In this document: one piece after another, positions 45,387-55,500 of the stretch
How the letters are laid out: every line of letters starts with the position of its first letter
How positions within the stretch are numbered: the stretch's first letter is position 1
Source: Bacteroidota bacterium
GTDB taxonomy: Bacteria > Bacteroidota > Bacteroidia > Cytophagales > Cyclobacteriaceae
NCBI GenBank assembly: GCA_018267275.1
Contig: JAFDYV010000008.1
Span: 81,951 to 145,950 of the forward strand
Direction of reading: 5' to 3'
DNA length: 64,000 nt
Notes under the pieces: generated by a model
What the model saw: the letters and a program-made list of their open reading frames with translations, nothing else
Database searches by the model: none
Told to the model about the DNA's origin: nothing
Translations under genes and position numbers: made by a program

Positions 45387-45992
45387 CTAATGAATTTGGT
45401 CGCTTTGCATGGCTTGTGCTATAAAATCCAGCAGCTCATCGCGGCCCCACTTTTTTTCAGCGGAGGTGACAAACAATGGAGGAACCGACTCCCATGTTTG
45501 CAGGAGCGCTTGCTCAATGGCTTCGCGTGATTTAATTAGTTCAGCCGGTTTCAGTTTGTCTGCTTTGGTGAGCACCAACGCCAGAGGCAGCCCTTTACCA
45601 CCTACCCAATTGATGAAGTCGGCATCGTTCTTCTGAAGGGGCAGGCGGCTATCCAGCAGCACAAAAGTGCACATCAGGTTTTCGCGGTGTTGTAGGTAGC
45701 TTTCAATCATTTGGCCAAACTGCCAGCGCGACTCGCGACTGACTTTGGCAAATCCGTATCCGGGCAGGTCTACGAGGTACCATTGTTTATTGACGATGAA
45801 GTGATTGATTGTCTGTGTTTTACCTGGCGTACCCGATACCTTTGCCAAGTCTCTGCGTTGCACCAACATGTTGATGAGTGATGACTTGCCCACATTGCTT
45901 CGGCCAATAAATGCGAACTCTGGCAGCTTGGGTTCGGGGCATTTGGTGTGGGTTGGGCTGCTGACCAGAAAATCGGCCGACTTGATTATCAT
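45387..45992 (-). CDS. engB: Ribosome biogenesis GTPase EngB/YsxC
   Basis: An essential GTPase for large ribosomal subunit assembly. The 201 residues include G1 GRSNVGKSS, G3 VDLPGYG and G4 LTKADK, with the YsxC-typical FAFIGRSN start. The usual family length is about 195-210. The ATG at 45992 is clear. It is divergently oriented to the PorE-like gene across about 150 bases. Confidence 0.95.
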   Translation of the reverse strand: MIIKSADFLVSSPTHTKCPEPKLPEFAFIGRSNVGKSSLINMLVQRRDLAKVSGTPGKTQTINHFIVNKQWYLVDLPGYGFAKVSRESRWQFGQMIESYLQHRENLMCTFVLLDSRLPLQKNDADFINWVGGKGLPLALVLTKADKLKPAELIKSREAIEQALLQTWESVPPLFVTSAEKKWGRDELLDFIAQAMQSDQIH

Positions 45993-46146
45993 TTGAAAAG
46001 CTTAAAGTATTAATTGAACCGCAAATTACTAAGAATGTAAGAATGGTGTTAGTTATGGGTAATAATGGCTACTTTCATTTTCGGACTATTTTGCTAAATT
46101 GCATCCTCTGTAACCCCATTTTTTGACAGTGAAACCATTTTTTGAT

Positions 46147-48225
46147 ATGCATCGGTTGTCCGTCATTACGAGTATGGCCATGCTGTTGCTCACCGCTTCC
46201 GCTTCGTTGGCGCAGGAGGCCCAAGATAAGGAACAGGCTAAATTGTACATGGAGCAAGCCGAACTGATTTTGGCTGAAACGCGCGCGGAAGATGATGCGC
46301 GAGAATTGATGGTAACGGCCGCCAATCTTGATACCACTTACATCAAAGCCAACTTTGAAGCTGGCCATATGCACCTCATTACCATTGGTAAAGAACGTGC
46401 AGTGAAATTTTTCATGCGCATTTATCGCCAAGATCCAAACTACCGATTTGATCTAGAGTATTGGATTGGAAAAAGCTATCAATTTGGACTTGATTTTGAC
46501 CGTGCAATGGATTTCTATAATCGATATAGAGACAAGTTGATAAAGAAGCCAAATTATCAAGGAAAAGATAAGATTGATTTGAAAGAGGTTGACAGGCGAA
46601 TATTAGAGTGCAAGAATGGAAAAGAGTTTTTGGCAAATCCTAAGCCTTTTGCCATCGTAAACATTGGTCGTGAAATTAACTCAGAGTATGAAGACTATGC
46701 TCCGGTTTTGAATGCAGATGAAACCGAGATCATTTTCACCACCCGAAGGCGTGATGGTAACACCTACGAAAACGTGGCGGATGACAACAAACCTTATGAA
46801 GACATTTTTTCTACCGTAAGGAATGGCGAGACGTGGAAGCGGGCAGTCAACATAGGCCCTAACATCAATACCAAGTTTAACGACTCTAACCTTTCGTTTT
46901 CGCCCGATGGCAAATTGCTTTTTGTGTACAAAGATGAAGGCAACGGAGATATTTACTTTACGGAGCGCCAAAAAGATGGTACTTGGGGTGAACTAGAAGC
47001 ATTACCTGGCATCATTAATTCGTCATACCGAGAGTCGTCAGTTTCCATCACAGCAGATGGCGAGTTGCTTTATTTCGCCAGCGAGCGTCCGGGTGGCTAC
47101 GGAGGGTCGGATATTTACGTTTGCTCCAAAGATTCGAAAGGAGAATGGAGCAAGGTGAAGAACTTGGGAGCAACCATCAATACAGAATTTGACGAAGACG
47201 GCCCATTTATTGATTACAGCCAAAAAACGCTATACTTCAGTTCCCAAGGACGCAAAGGCATGGGTGGTTTTGATATCTTCAAGTCTAATTTGCTTAATGC
47301 AGACAAAAATGAATGGAGTGAGCCAGAAAACATGGGCTATCCAATCAACTCGCCCGATGATGACATCTACTTCAGTGGCACTAAAGACGGCAAGCATTGG
47401 TATTACTCTTCTGTGCGAGAAGATGGAATGGGTTATTCAGACATTTACACAATCAAGCCAATCGAAGAGGTAAAGAAAGAGCCTGTGGTGGCGAAAAATC
47501 CTGAACCAGTAAAAGAGGAGCCCAAGCAACCGGTTGTAGAACCGGTAAAGGAGCAGCCAAAGGTGGAGCCCAAAGTTGAGCCCGTAAAGCCCACAATTGT
47601 TCCAGTCAAATATGTTGTAAAAGTGGTAGATGCTGAAACAGATGCGCCACTTGATGCCAAAGTGCGCATGCAAGGACTGAAGGACAATGCCCCAGCCGGC
47701 ATGATGACCAACGGTAACGACTACGAGTTTAGCATCTCCAACAAAGCCGCCAAAGATTACCGCTTGTCGGTAGAGCGCGAAGGATATATTTTCCAAAATG
47801 TAACCGTTCGCATTGAGGCTGCGAGCACTACCCCCAAAACAATAACCAATACCATTCGAATGAGGAAATTGGTAGTGGGAGCGGTGTCAATCTTGCGCAA
47901 CATTTATTTTGATTTTGACCGCGCCACGTTTAAAACCGAAGCGTATTCCGAACTGAACAAGTTGGAAGCCATGATGAAGCAAAATCAAAACCTGATGGTA
48001 GAGATTGCCGGGCACACCGATAGCTACGGTACCAAAGAGTTCAACAAAGGGCTTTCGCAACGAAGAGCTATGGCTGTCAAGAGCTTCCTCACCTCAAAAG
48101 GGATAGACCCACGTAGGGTAAAAACGGTGGGTTACGGGGAAGATAAACCCTTGGCAAGCAACGATGATGAAGAAGAGGGGCGCCAACTCAACCGCAGGGT
48201 GGAGTTCAAAGTATTGGGTAACTAA
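46147..48225 (+). CDS. PorE-like T9SS protein (TPR, beta-propeller, OmpA domain)
   Basis: A secreted cell-envelope protein of 692 residues. The signal peptide (MLLLTASASLAQ) is followed by TPR-like helices (residues about 15-140), repeated PD40 beta-propeller motifs (SFSPDGKLLFVY, SITADGELLYFASERPGGYGGSDIY), a Pro/Lys/Glu-rich linker, a carboxypeptidase-regulatory-like domain and a C-terminal OmpA peptidoglycan-binding domain (EIAGHTDSYGTKEFNKGLSQ, LNRRVEF). This order is that of PorE, a T9SS component that tethers the machinery to peptidoglycan. A TTG at 46123 and a GTG at 46129 are alternative starts; the ATG at 46147 leads straight into the signal peptide. No adjacent T9SS core gene is seen. 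Confidence 0.8.
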   Translation: MHRLSVITSMAMLLLTASASLAQEAQDKEQAKLYMEQAELILAETRAEDDARELMVTAANLDTTYIKANFEAGHMHLITIGKERAVKFFMRIYRQDPNYRFDLEYWIGKSYQFGLDFDRAMDFYNRYRDKLIKKPNYQGKDKIDLKEVDRRILECKNGKEFLANPKPFAIVNIGREINSEYEDYAPVLNADETEIIFTTRRRDGNTYENVADDNKPYEDIFSTVRNGETWKRAVNIGPNINTKFNDSNLSFSPDGKLLFVYKDEGNGDIYFTERQKDGTWGELEALPGIINSSYRESSVSITADGELLYFASERPGGYGGSDIYVCSKDSKGEWSKVKNLGATINTEFDEDGPFIDYSQKTLYFSSQGRKGMGGFDIFKSNLLNADKNEWSEPENMGYPINSPDDDIYFSGTKDGKHWYYSSVREDGMGYSDIYTIKPIEEVKKEPVVAKNPEPVKEEPKQPVVEPVKEQPKVEPKVEPVKPTIVPVKYVVKVVDAETDAPLDAKVRMQGLKDNAPAGMMTNGNDYEFSISNKAAKDYRLSVEREGYIFQNVTVRIEAASTTPKTITNTIRMRKLVVGAVSILRNIYFDFDRATFKTEAYSELNKLEAMMKQNQNLMVEIAGHTDSYGTKEFNKGLSQRRAMAVKSFLTSKGIDPRRVKTVGYGEDKPLASNDDEEEGRQLNRRVEFKVLGN

Positions 48226-48251
48226 TTCAACCTTTTTGGCCTATTTGCTGT

Positions 48252-48259
48252 TAATTTTG
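48252..48259 (+). promoter_or_regulatory. Bacteroidota-type -7 element before ubiE
   Basis: TAATTTTG matches TAnnTTTG and lies 26 bases upstream of the GTG start of ubiE. It would give ubiE-porT a short leader separate from the PorE-like gene. Confidence 0.5.
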
Positions 48260-48285
48260 CAGCTTAATCAATAGACCAAGTACAC

Positions 48286-49008
48286 GTGCAAGTAGTTCCA
48301 TACAAAAATGATAGTGCGAGCAAAAAGCAGCAGGTGGCGCGCATGTTTGATTCCATCAGTGGCACCTACGATTTCCTTAATCATTTTTTGAGTTTTGGTA
48401 TTGACGTTTTGTGGCGCAAAAAAGCAATCAACACATTGCGTGAGGTGGAGCCAAAAAAAATTCTGGACATCGCCACCGGCACAGGCGATTTCGCCATCGA
48501 GGCGCTCTCGCTCAAGCCAGATCAAATAATTGGAGTTGACATTTCGGAAGGTATGTTGGAAGTAGGCAGAAAAAAAATGAAAGACAACGGTCATAGTGCC
48601 ATTGTACAAATGCAATATGCCGATTCTGAAAATCTTCCGTTTGCAGACAATAATTTTGATGCGATTATCGTTGCATTTGGAGTGAGGAATTTTGAAAATT
48701 TGAGAAAGGGACTGTCTGAGATGCATCGCACGCTGAGGCCCGGAGGCAAGGTAGTAATCTTAGAATGCTCCAATCCCCGCGCGTGGTGGTTCCGCCCGTT
48801 TTACCTCTTTTACTTCAATGTGATAACGCCACTGGTTGGCAAGATCTTTTCAAAAGATTCACGTGCTTATTCGTACCTTCCTGAGTCGGTGAGCAAATTT
48901 CCAGATGGAGAAAACTTTACAAATATTTTAGCCGAAGTTGGATTTAAACAAACTACATGCAAGCCTTTAACATTTGGCATCAGCACGCTGTATACCGGCT
49001 TAAAATAG
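48286..49008 (+). CDS. ubiE: Demethylmenaquinone methyltransferase
   Basis: SAM-dependent methyltransferase of quinone biosynthesis, here presumably for menaquinone. The 240 residues include the UbiE start FDSISGTYDFLNHFLSFGID, SAM motif DIATGTGDFAIEAL, GVDISEGML and the acceptor-binding ECSNPRAWWFRPFYLFYF. The start is a GTG. The 3' end overlaps porT by 52 bases in another frame, a pairing often seen in Bacteroidota. Symbol menG is used for the same activity. Confidence 0.94.
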   Translation: MQVVPYKNDSASKKQQVARMFDSISGTYDFLNHFLSFGIDVLWRKKAINTLREVEPKKILDIATGTGDFAIEALSLKPDQIIGVDISEGMLEVGRKKMKDNGHSAIVQMQYADSENLPFADNNFDAIIVAFGVRNFENLRKGLSEMHRTLRPGGKVVILECSNPRAWWFRPFYLFYFNVITPLVGKIFSKDSRAYSYLPESVSKFPDGENFTNILAEVGFKQTTCKPLTFGISTLYTGLK

Positions 49009-49694
49009 CGCTGGTGGTGCTGGCCTTTTTGGTTTGCACCAACGCATCTGGCCAATTGTTTCGATGGGCCCGTCAACACAATCCCAATTATGACGAACGC
49101 AAGTTCAGTTACGGATTTTCGATCGGCTTGCACACCAGTAGCTACCAATTGAATTACTCTGATAAGTTTGTAAGCAAAGCTTATGATACCGTGTCTTCCA
49201 TTCAACCGCAATTTCTGCCTGGCTTTTCGCTGGGCTTTTTGGTGAACTATCGAATCAATGATTTGCTTGATTTACGTGTGATGCCAAAAGCTGGCTTCTA
49301 CTCTCATCGTCTGACCTATTTTTTTACCAATCGCACTACACAATACCAACTGGTAGAGACTACCTTGGTAGAGTTTCCGATCTTGCTTAAGTTCAAGTCG
49401 GTGCGCAGGGGCAACGTACGCATGTACATGATTGGCGGCATTACACCTGCATTTGAAGCCTCAGGCAAAAATGATATTGGCAACGCTACTGGCACTATCC
49501 CCATCTTGCGTAGAAATGTGAGTCTCGAGGCTGGAATGGGCTTCGATTTTTATTTTCCGTTGTTCAAATTTTCGCCCGAAATCAGATTCTCGCGCGGTAT
49601 TGTTAATATGTTGGGCGATGATTCGAATTTTTACAAAGATCCGATCAGTCGACTGAACACAAGCACCATTGCGGTGTATCTTATCTTTCAATAA
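48957..49694 (+). CDS. porT: PorT family type IX secretion outer membrane protein
   Basis: A 245-residue beta-barrel-like protein. After a signal segment (LALVVLAFLVCTNASGQ-like) comes RQHNPNYDERKFSYGFSIGLHTSSY, a PorT-type start, followed by alternating amphipathic strands (GFLVNYRINDLLDLRVMPKAG) and a C-terminal strand ending in IAVYLIFQ. PorT is required for assembly of the type IX secretion system. Its ATG lies inside ubiE with a 52-base overlap, so the two are translationally linked. The family name is inferred from sequence pattern and the ubiE context. Confidence 0.88.
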   Translation: MQAFNIWHQHAVYRLKIALVVLAFLVCTNASGQLFRWARQHNPNYDERKFSYGFSIGLHTSSYQLNYSDKFVSKAYDTVSSIQPQFLPGFSLGFLVNYRINDLLDLRVMPKAGFYSHRLTYFFTNRTTQYQLVETTLVEFPILLKFKSVRRGNVRMYMIGGITPAFEASGKNDIGNATGTIPILRRNVSLEAGMGFDFYFPLFKFSPEIRFSRGIVNMLGDDSNFYKDPISRLNTSTIAVYLIFQ

Positions 49695-49704
49695 ACAGAA
49701 TTGT

Positions 49705-50460
49705 ATGAATCGAATTGCTCTGATTACAGGCGCCACTTCTGGTATTGGCGAAGCTACTGCACATTTGCTTGCAAAGAACCAATTTGACTTGATCCTGTGC
49801 GGTAGGCGAGCCAATCGTTTAGAAACGATGAAAGCAGAGTTGTCTGGGCTCACCAGCGTGTACTCACTTAGTTTCGATGTGCGCGACTTGGCTGCCGTTA
49901 AGAAAGCCGTTCAATCTTTGCCGGCAGATTGGCAAAACATAGATGTATTGATCAACAACGCAGGCAATGCCCATGGCTTGGACCCCATTCAAACAGGCAA
50001 CACCGATGATTGGGACGCTATGATCGACATCAATGTCAAGGGACTGTTGTATGTGTCGCGCGAAGTAATGCCCGGCATGATTGCCCGGCAGCGTGGGCAC
50101 ATCGTTAACATCGGGTCGATTGCTGGTAAGGAGGTTTACCCTAATGGCAACGTGTACTGTGCAAGTAAACATGCAGTAGACGCAATCACCGATGGCATGC
50201 GGCTGGACTTGAACCCGCATGGTATTAAAGTCACCGGCATTCATCCCGGCATGGTGGAAACGGAGTTCTCGTTAGTCCGCTTCAAGGGGGACACCGATCG
50301 CGCACAGGGTGTTTACAAAGGCTTAACACCCTTGAAAGGGAGTGACATTGCAGACTTGATCTTGTTCGCCATAACGCGCCCGGCACACGTGGTGGTGGCC
50401 GATATGATTGTATTTCCAGCCGCTCAGGCTAGTGCCACGGTGGTAAAGCGTACGCTTTAG
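49705..50460 (+). CDS. Short-chain dehydrogenase/reductase (SDR)
   Basis: A classical SDR of 251 residues with the NAD(P) motif GATSGIGEA, the structural NNAGNAHG, and the catalytic YCASKHA (Ser/Tyr/Lys group with NIGSI upstream). The GRRANR segment just after the first strand suggests NADP preference. The substrate is unknown. The frame is open to 49669, overlapping porT, but the ATG at 49705 begins the Rossmann strand and is used. It lies 10 bases after porT on the same strand. Confidence 0.9.
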   Translation: MNRIALITGATSGIGEATAHLLAKNQFDLILCGRRANRLETMKAELSGLTSVYSLSFDVRDLAAVKKAVQSLPADWQNIDVLINNAGNAHGLDPIQTGNTDDWDAMIDINVKGLLYVSREVMPGMIARQRGHIVNIGSIAGKEVYPNGNVYCASKHAVDAITDGMRLDLNPHGIKVTGIHPGMVETEFSLVRFKGDTDRAQGVYKGLTPLKGSDIADLILFAITRPAHVVVADMIVFPAAQASATVVKRTL

Positions 50461-50465
50461 CACGT

Positions 50466-51110
50466 TTATCGCATGAAGGCGATTTGTGCCAGTACCTGTT
50501 GATCTATCTCATGCTTACCCTCAAACTGTATGATAGTGGGGGAGATGTTGAGCAAAGTATTGAGTCTATGCATTTCAGCAACTCTTTCTTGATTGATGAA
50601 TTCGTCTTGCTTGCCCAATACTTCAACCACGTGTTTGCCGTGAAGTAACGCGGCACCTTTAGCAAAATCTATGTCGGGCGGAAATAAACCAGCCCATAAT
50701 ACCAACCGATCAAAGAATACGTTGCCGTCCATCGCCCAGCGCATAGCTGTAGCTGCACCCTGAGAGAAACCTAATATCGTTGTCTTGACCGGCCGGTCTT
50801 TGATTTGATGATGGCACACCGCGTTTAAGTACGCAACATAGTTTTGAATGTCCATCAATCGGTTTTCGCTGGTCATCCAGGTGGCACCCACCCGCCCGTG
50901 GTTGCCGTGTAGGTAGAATCTCGATAGTCCCTCTGGCGCAATTACGCAAATGCCCAGTTCTTGTAAAGCGCTGAATTTTTTAATGAAGTATTTCGCCAAT
51001 TGGCCATAGCCATGCAAAACAAACCAAACCTCCCGGGCACTTGTAACATCGCCCAAGAAAAAATGGCGAGCGTTGAACTCAAATCGCAAGGTTGATTCTC
51101 TAGGCTCCAT
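50466..51110 (-). CDS. Alpha/beta-hydrolase, carboxylesterase/phospholipase type
   Basis: A 214-residue serine hydrolase with oxyanion HGYGQ near the start, nucleophile GFSQGAA, acid in GKQDEF and histidine in FEGKHEI. This triad fits the phospholipase/carboxylesterase (YpfH-like) family. The substrate is unknown. It converges with the SDR gene five bases away and is separated from the next minus-strand gene by a strong terminator. Confidence 0.88.
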   Translation of the reverse strand: MEPRESTLRFEFNARHFFLGDVTSAREVWFVLHGYGQLAKYFIKKFSALQELGICVIAPEGLSRFYLHGNHGRVGATWMTSENRLMDIQNYVAYLNAVCHHQIKDRPVKTTILGFSQGAATAMRWAMDGNVFFDRLVLWAGLFPPDIDFAKGAALLHGKHVVEVLGKQDEFINQERVAEMHRLNTLLNISPTIIQFEGKHEIDQQVLAQIAFMR

Positions 51111-51130
51111 GCTGTTGTGTTGGCAAAAAA

Positions 51131-51158
51131 AAACCCTGACTGTTTAACGTCAGGGTTT
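51131..51158 (-). terminator. Rho-independent terminator
   Basis: AAACCCTGAC and GTCAGGGTTT form a perfect 10-bp stem around an 8-base loop. On the minus strand the stem is followed by a run of T residues, and it lies 19 bases after the stop of the 142-residue secreted protein gene (51177), which it should terminate. It also insulates the esterase gene. Confidence 0.8.
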
Positions 51159-51176
51159 ATGTCTGTTTTTTAGTTT

Positions 51177-51605
51177 TTATCGTTTAAATCCAAGTGCACT
51201 TCCACCGCATTTGCCACCACCACCGTCAAAAGTATAGGTGATGTAGTAGATGCCAGTAGCATTACAAGGGTACGCAATTGCATTTACAATTTGGCCGTTG
51301 ATCTTACTGCTTGCCACCTTGTTGCGGCCAGAATCATAAATGGTCACCACAATGCCATCGGTAGCGGCACCATTGGCGCAAAGGTTAATCATATACTGAG
51401 TTCCCTTTGTGAAAACGTAGCTGTATTCAACTTTGTCTTTGCCACCATCGCCATCCACTTTGTAGCTTTTCAGGAAGTTAAAGCCCGAAGCAAGTTTTGG
51501 GATACACGCAGTAGCAAAACCATCTGAGTTACATTGCCCATTCAAACTAGTGGTTGCAATGCTAAAAATTGACGCCAAGAAAGTTATAATTATACCCTTT
51601 TTCAT
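51177..51605 (-). CDS. Secreted protein of unknown function
   Basis: A 142-residue exported protein with a signal peptide (IIITFLASIFSIATTSLNGQ) and a compact beta-rich domain with six cysteines in the mature part. The C-terminal half (NAIAYPCNATGIYYITYTFDGGGGKCGG) resembles a pre-peptidase or carbohydrate-binding jelly-roll, but I cannot name the family. It lies 21 bases after the lipoprotein gene and is probably co-transcribed, ending at the terminator at 51131. Confidence 0.7.
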   Translation of the reverse strand: MKKGIIITFLASIFSIATTSLNGQCNSDGFATACIPKLASGFNFLKSYKVDGDGGKDKVEYSYVFTKGTQYMINLCANGAATDGIVVTIYDSGRNKVASSKINGQIVNAIAYPCNATGIYYITYTFDGGGGKCGGSALGFKR

Positions 51606-51626
51606 ACGGTTTGAAATTCGATAAGA

Positions 51627-52532
51627 TTAACTGATTATTTTGTTACGAATAGCGTTGGTCAACGATGTGATCGCTTTGATGTCTTCATCGGTTACGTTGA
51701 TGGTGGTAGTGCTGTTATCTTCAATCACCGCAACGCCATTTACAACTTTCATGGTAGACTCCTTGTAAGTGTACGTAATGTTTATTTTATCAAATGCCGC
51801 CTTCAAATCCTCCATGTCCTTCAATAAAGATGCCATATTCGCATCGTCCTTGTAAAAACCTAACAATAGCACAATTTGTTCTAAAATGATCTTTTGCTCA
51901 CCAATGGTTTCTTTTAACTGCTTATTATTTGGGTTTTGTGACGCCACCTGGCAGGTAATCTGCATGGCTTCAACCCATCCACCTGTTAGCAACAGCACGC
52001 TAAGGTTGGCGCGGCTTTGCGTTTGCAGATAGTGGTTAATGCTGTTGAAATTTTGGGTGGTAATGAGCAATAAAGAATCGAGGTTTTTGCTATTGGTAGC
52101 CAAGCGGCTAATTGTTTCAATGTCAAAAAACTGGCCAATATTGAGGCCATCTGCCAGCTCTTTAATGGCAGCCAGGTATTTTACCCCATCTTCATTCTTT
52201 TCGAAGATATTGGTATATCCCAAATCGGTACCGTAGATACCCAGATTGAGAGCCTTTTTGTAGTTGCTGTTGTACTTTGATTTGTTGTCTGCCGTATTCA
52301 AAAACCCAGCGTTATACTTGGTGCCAGATTCCTTTAATAAAACCGATATCTCCAGCGGGCTTGGTATTTGTTGTAAAATACTGTTGATCACCTCTTCGTC
52401 AATGGTGGGGCCTTTTGACTGTGCAGAGTCTAGGCTGTTTAGAAAAGCCTGATCGTCAGCTTTTTTTCCGCCTCCGCAACTCATTAAAACCAAAGCGGCC
52501 AGCAAGCCAGAAAGTAGTTTTTTCATATTCAC
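51627..52532 (-). CDS. Lipoprotein of unknown function
   Basis: A 301-residue protein with a lipobox (AALVLMSCGGG, Cys19) directing it to the envelope. The rest is mostly helical (for example ATNSKNLDSLLLITTQNFNS and LKDMEDLKAAFDKINITYTYK). A second ATG two codons in (52526) is equally possible. It forms a pair with the small secreted protein and follows the ABC transporter gene by 53 bases on the same strand. No family recognised. Confidence 0.75.
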   Translation of the reverse strand: MNMKKLLSGLLAALVLMSCGGGKKADDQAFLNSLDSAQSKGPTIDEEVINSILQQIPSPLEISVLLKESGTKYNAGFLNTADNKSKYNSNYKKALNLGIYGTDLGYTNIFEKNEDGVKYLAAIKELADGLNIGQFFDIETISRLATNSKNLDSLLLITTQNFNSINHYLQTQSRANLSVLLLTGGWVEAMQITCQVASQNPNNKQLKETIGEQKIILEQIVLLLGFYKDDANMASLLKDMEDLKAAFDKINITYTYKESTMKVVNGVAVIEDNSTTTINVTDEDIKAITSLTNAIRNKIIS

Positions 52533-52585
52533 ATTCTAACGGTTATCTGTACAAAAATAATCAATCAAAACACCTAACCAAATGG

Positions 52586-55500
52586 CTATTTACGCTTAAA
52601 TGGAATGGTCACTCTGTTGGGCATATTTACTTTGCCAAACGATTCTACCAATTTTCTTAACCATTCAAAATAAAGGCATACATAAAAGAAAACAGCCATT
52701 AACCATATTACCAAAATGTTGAACCAGTAGGTGCTCAAAGTAGCACCCAGCAGGTTTTTGGTGGGCAAAAAGAAGGCCGTGCGATAGTCTGCCAAATGGT
52801 TGGGCTGAGGGTCCTGATAAATGGGGTTGATCTGCTGGATGAGCTTACCATTGTATTCCATAATGCGCTGGCTGGCATTGATATTTCGCACAAGGTCGGC
52901 CAGGCTTTCGTTATAATATTTGTTCTTTAACTGGTTGATGTTGTCCCCTTGTTTTTCCATGAAGGTCATCTTCAACTCAATGGTATCTACGTTTTTATTG
53001 TAAATTTTTTGATAGTGTTTCTTATAGTCATCTAAATACAAATCGATGGCACTTCCCCGTATTTTGGTGTAGTTCCCCAGTGTTAGTTCCTTGCTGAAAT
53101 CCATCTTCTCCATGCCCGGCTTAAATGGTTCATCTTTTAGATTGTCAATAAGAATTTGAAGCCGTGAAGAAACCAACTGCTTGATCGAGTCATTCTTTGA
53201 TTCAAAATTTTGGAGGGCAAAAAGGTTGGCCTGCTTTAATTCATTGGCCAAATAGGCCGCTTTAAAATCGGCCTTTGCCTCTCCTTTGTGGTATCGGTAA
53301 AATCCGCTTTCATAGTCATTGTTAATGAATTGGTGGGTCGCCATCGCCTCATACGCCCAACGAGACGCCATCATGTCTGCCACAAACGGCACCTTGCCTT
53401 TGGTCGAAATCAAATTATTCAGCTTATCGAAGTTAAATAACAAGCCGCTCAAAATCATTTGTGGTATCAGCAGCAACGGAATCATCACATACACGGTCAC
53501 AGCAGAATTAAAGGCCGATGAGATGTTCAATCCCAGTACGTTGGCAAAGCAAGAGGTTGTAAACAACACGAACCAAAACGCAAAAGTCATTCCGTGTATC
53601 TCCAAAATCAGGTTGCCAATTACAACAAACGTTAAGGTTTGAATGGCAGACATCAAAAACAGTATAGAGAGTTTTGACATCAGGTAACTGTTCCAACTCA
53701 AGTTCAAAAACGATTCGCGTTTTAGTATTTTTCTGTCTCGGATGATTTCTTCTGCGCTCACGGTTAACCCCATAAATAGGGCAACGATGATGGACATCAG
53801 TAAGAAAGCCGGGAAGTTATCGTTGAAGCGGAAGATGTACTCTTTTCCACCAGGGGCACTCTTGTATTTGATGATGAAAGCTAAAATCGTTGCCAGCAAT
53901 GGCGCCTCCAACAGGTTGATGAGCAAATATTGTTTGTTACTCAGCTTAGAAAGAAAATCGCGTGTAGCGAAAATGGTGGCTTGCTTGATTTTGTTGGGAA
54001 TGCTAAGCGAACGTGGCGGCTCTTCTTTTACATCTTCGATGCGGGTAATTTTGAACCGCTCTTTGTACATGTCATGCCACTGTACTGGCGTAACTTTGCG
54101 TTTGTTGGTAGGTTGGCCATATTCGTCTACCACCTTTGCCTCAATGATGTTAAATATCTGCTCGGGGTTTACGTTACCGCAAGTCTCACATTGCCCCCGG
54201 TTGCTATCAACTTGGTGTGTGGCCTTCTTAAAGTAGGTAACGGCTTCAACGGGGCTACCATAGTAAGCCGGGTAACCGCCTGTATCCATGATCACCATCT
54301 TATCAAACATTTTGTAGATGTCTGACGAAGGCTGGTGGATGACCACAAATATCAACTTGCCTTTCAGCGAAAGTTCTTTCAATAAGTCGATGACGTTTTC
54401 TGAGTCGCGTGACGACAGGCCCGATGTAGGTTCATCCAAAAACAGAATGGCCGGCTCGCGAATTAGCTCAAGTGCGATGTTTAGCCGCTTGCGCTGACCA
54501 CCGCTGATTTTTTTGTCCAGCACGCTTCCGACAGTCAGGTCTTTACGTTGATCAAGCCCTAAGTTCTCCAACGTTTCCATTACGCGCGCATGTAATTGCT
54601 CTTCCGTAAAATTGGAAAAGCACAGCTTCGCGTTGTAGTACAGGTTTTGGTAAACCGTCAATTCTTCAATCAGCAAGTCATCTTGCGACACAAAACCAAT
54701 GACCCCTTGAATATTTTCTTTTTGCGTGTTGATGTCGAAGCCGTTAATCTTGATTTCGCCCTTCGAAGGTTTCTCAAGTCCCGCCAAGGTAAGTAGGAGG
54801 GTGGTTTTACCGGCACCACTGGCACCCATTATGCCAATCAGTTTTCCTGGCCCTTCAGAGATCAGTACATCGCGCAAGCCGATGGCGCCATTGGGAAATT
54901 TGAACTCCGCTACGTTGGCATTAAAAGAAAGCTTGGTCGTTTTTATTTCTTCATTGAAGTGGGCCACCAAATCACTGTAATACAAGGCATCGCCTGCTTG
55001 TGTCTTGATGGTGCTACCATGCGAAAACAAATACACCCGATTTGGCTGCATGATGAACCCATTCAAAATATTTGACTCTTCGCCCAAGTACTTGGTAAAG
55101 TACATGCCCACGCTGTTGATGCGCATGAACACCAAATTACCATTGATGTGTCCGTGTGTGTGCTTTTGCAACTCAACAGCTTTCTCATGAGCCGAGTTGA
55201 GGACCAACACGTCAGCAAAATTTAGGTCTTCAATCTTTTCAGCGATAATGAATTTTTCGATGAGCTTGTATTCATCCTGGCCGATGTTGAAAACCGTGGA
55301 TACGGTGTTGATGATCTCTATTCGCTGGGGCGTGAAGTTTTTGTCAGAGCCGATCAGCTCCAACAATTTAATCAACACCACCACCTTTTGCTTCTGGGTG
55401 AGCGTTTTGTTGATCTTTTTACAAATGCCCAGAGTTTTTACCGAGTCTTTTACAGACGTGAGTTTATTCTTCTCTTCTTCTTGTTTGCCGTAGCCAGAAA

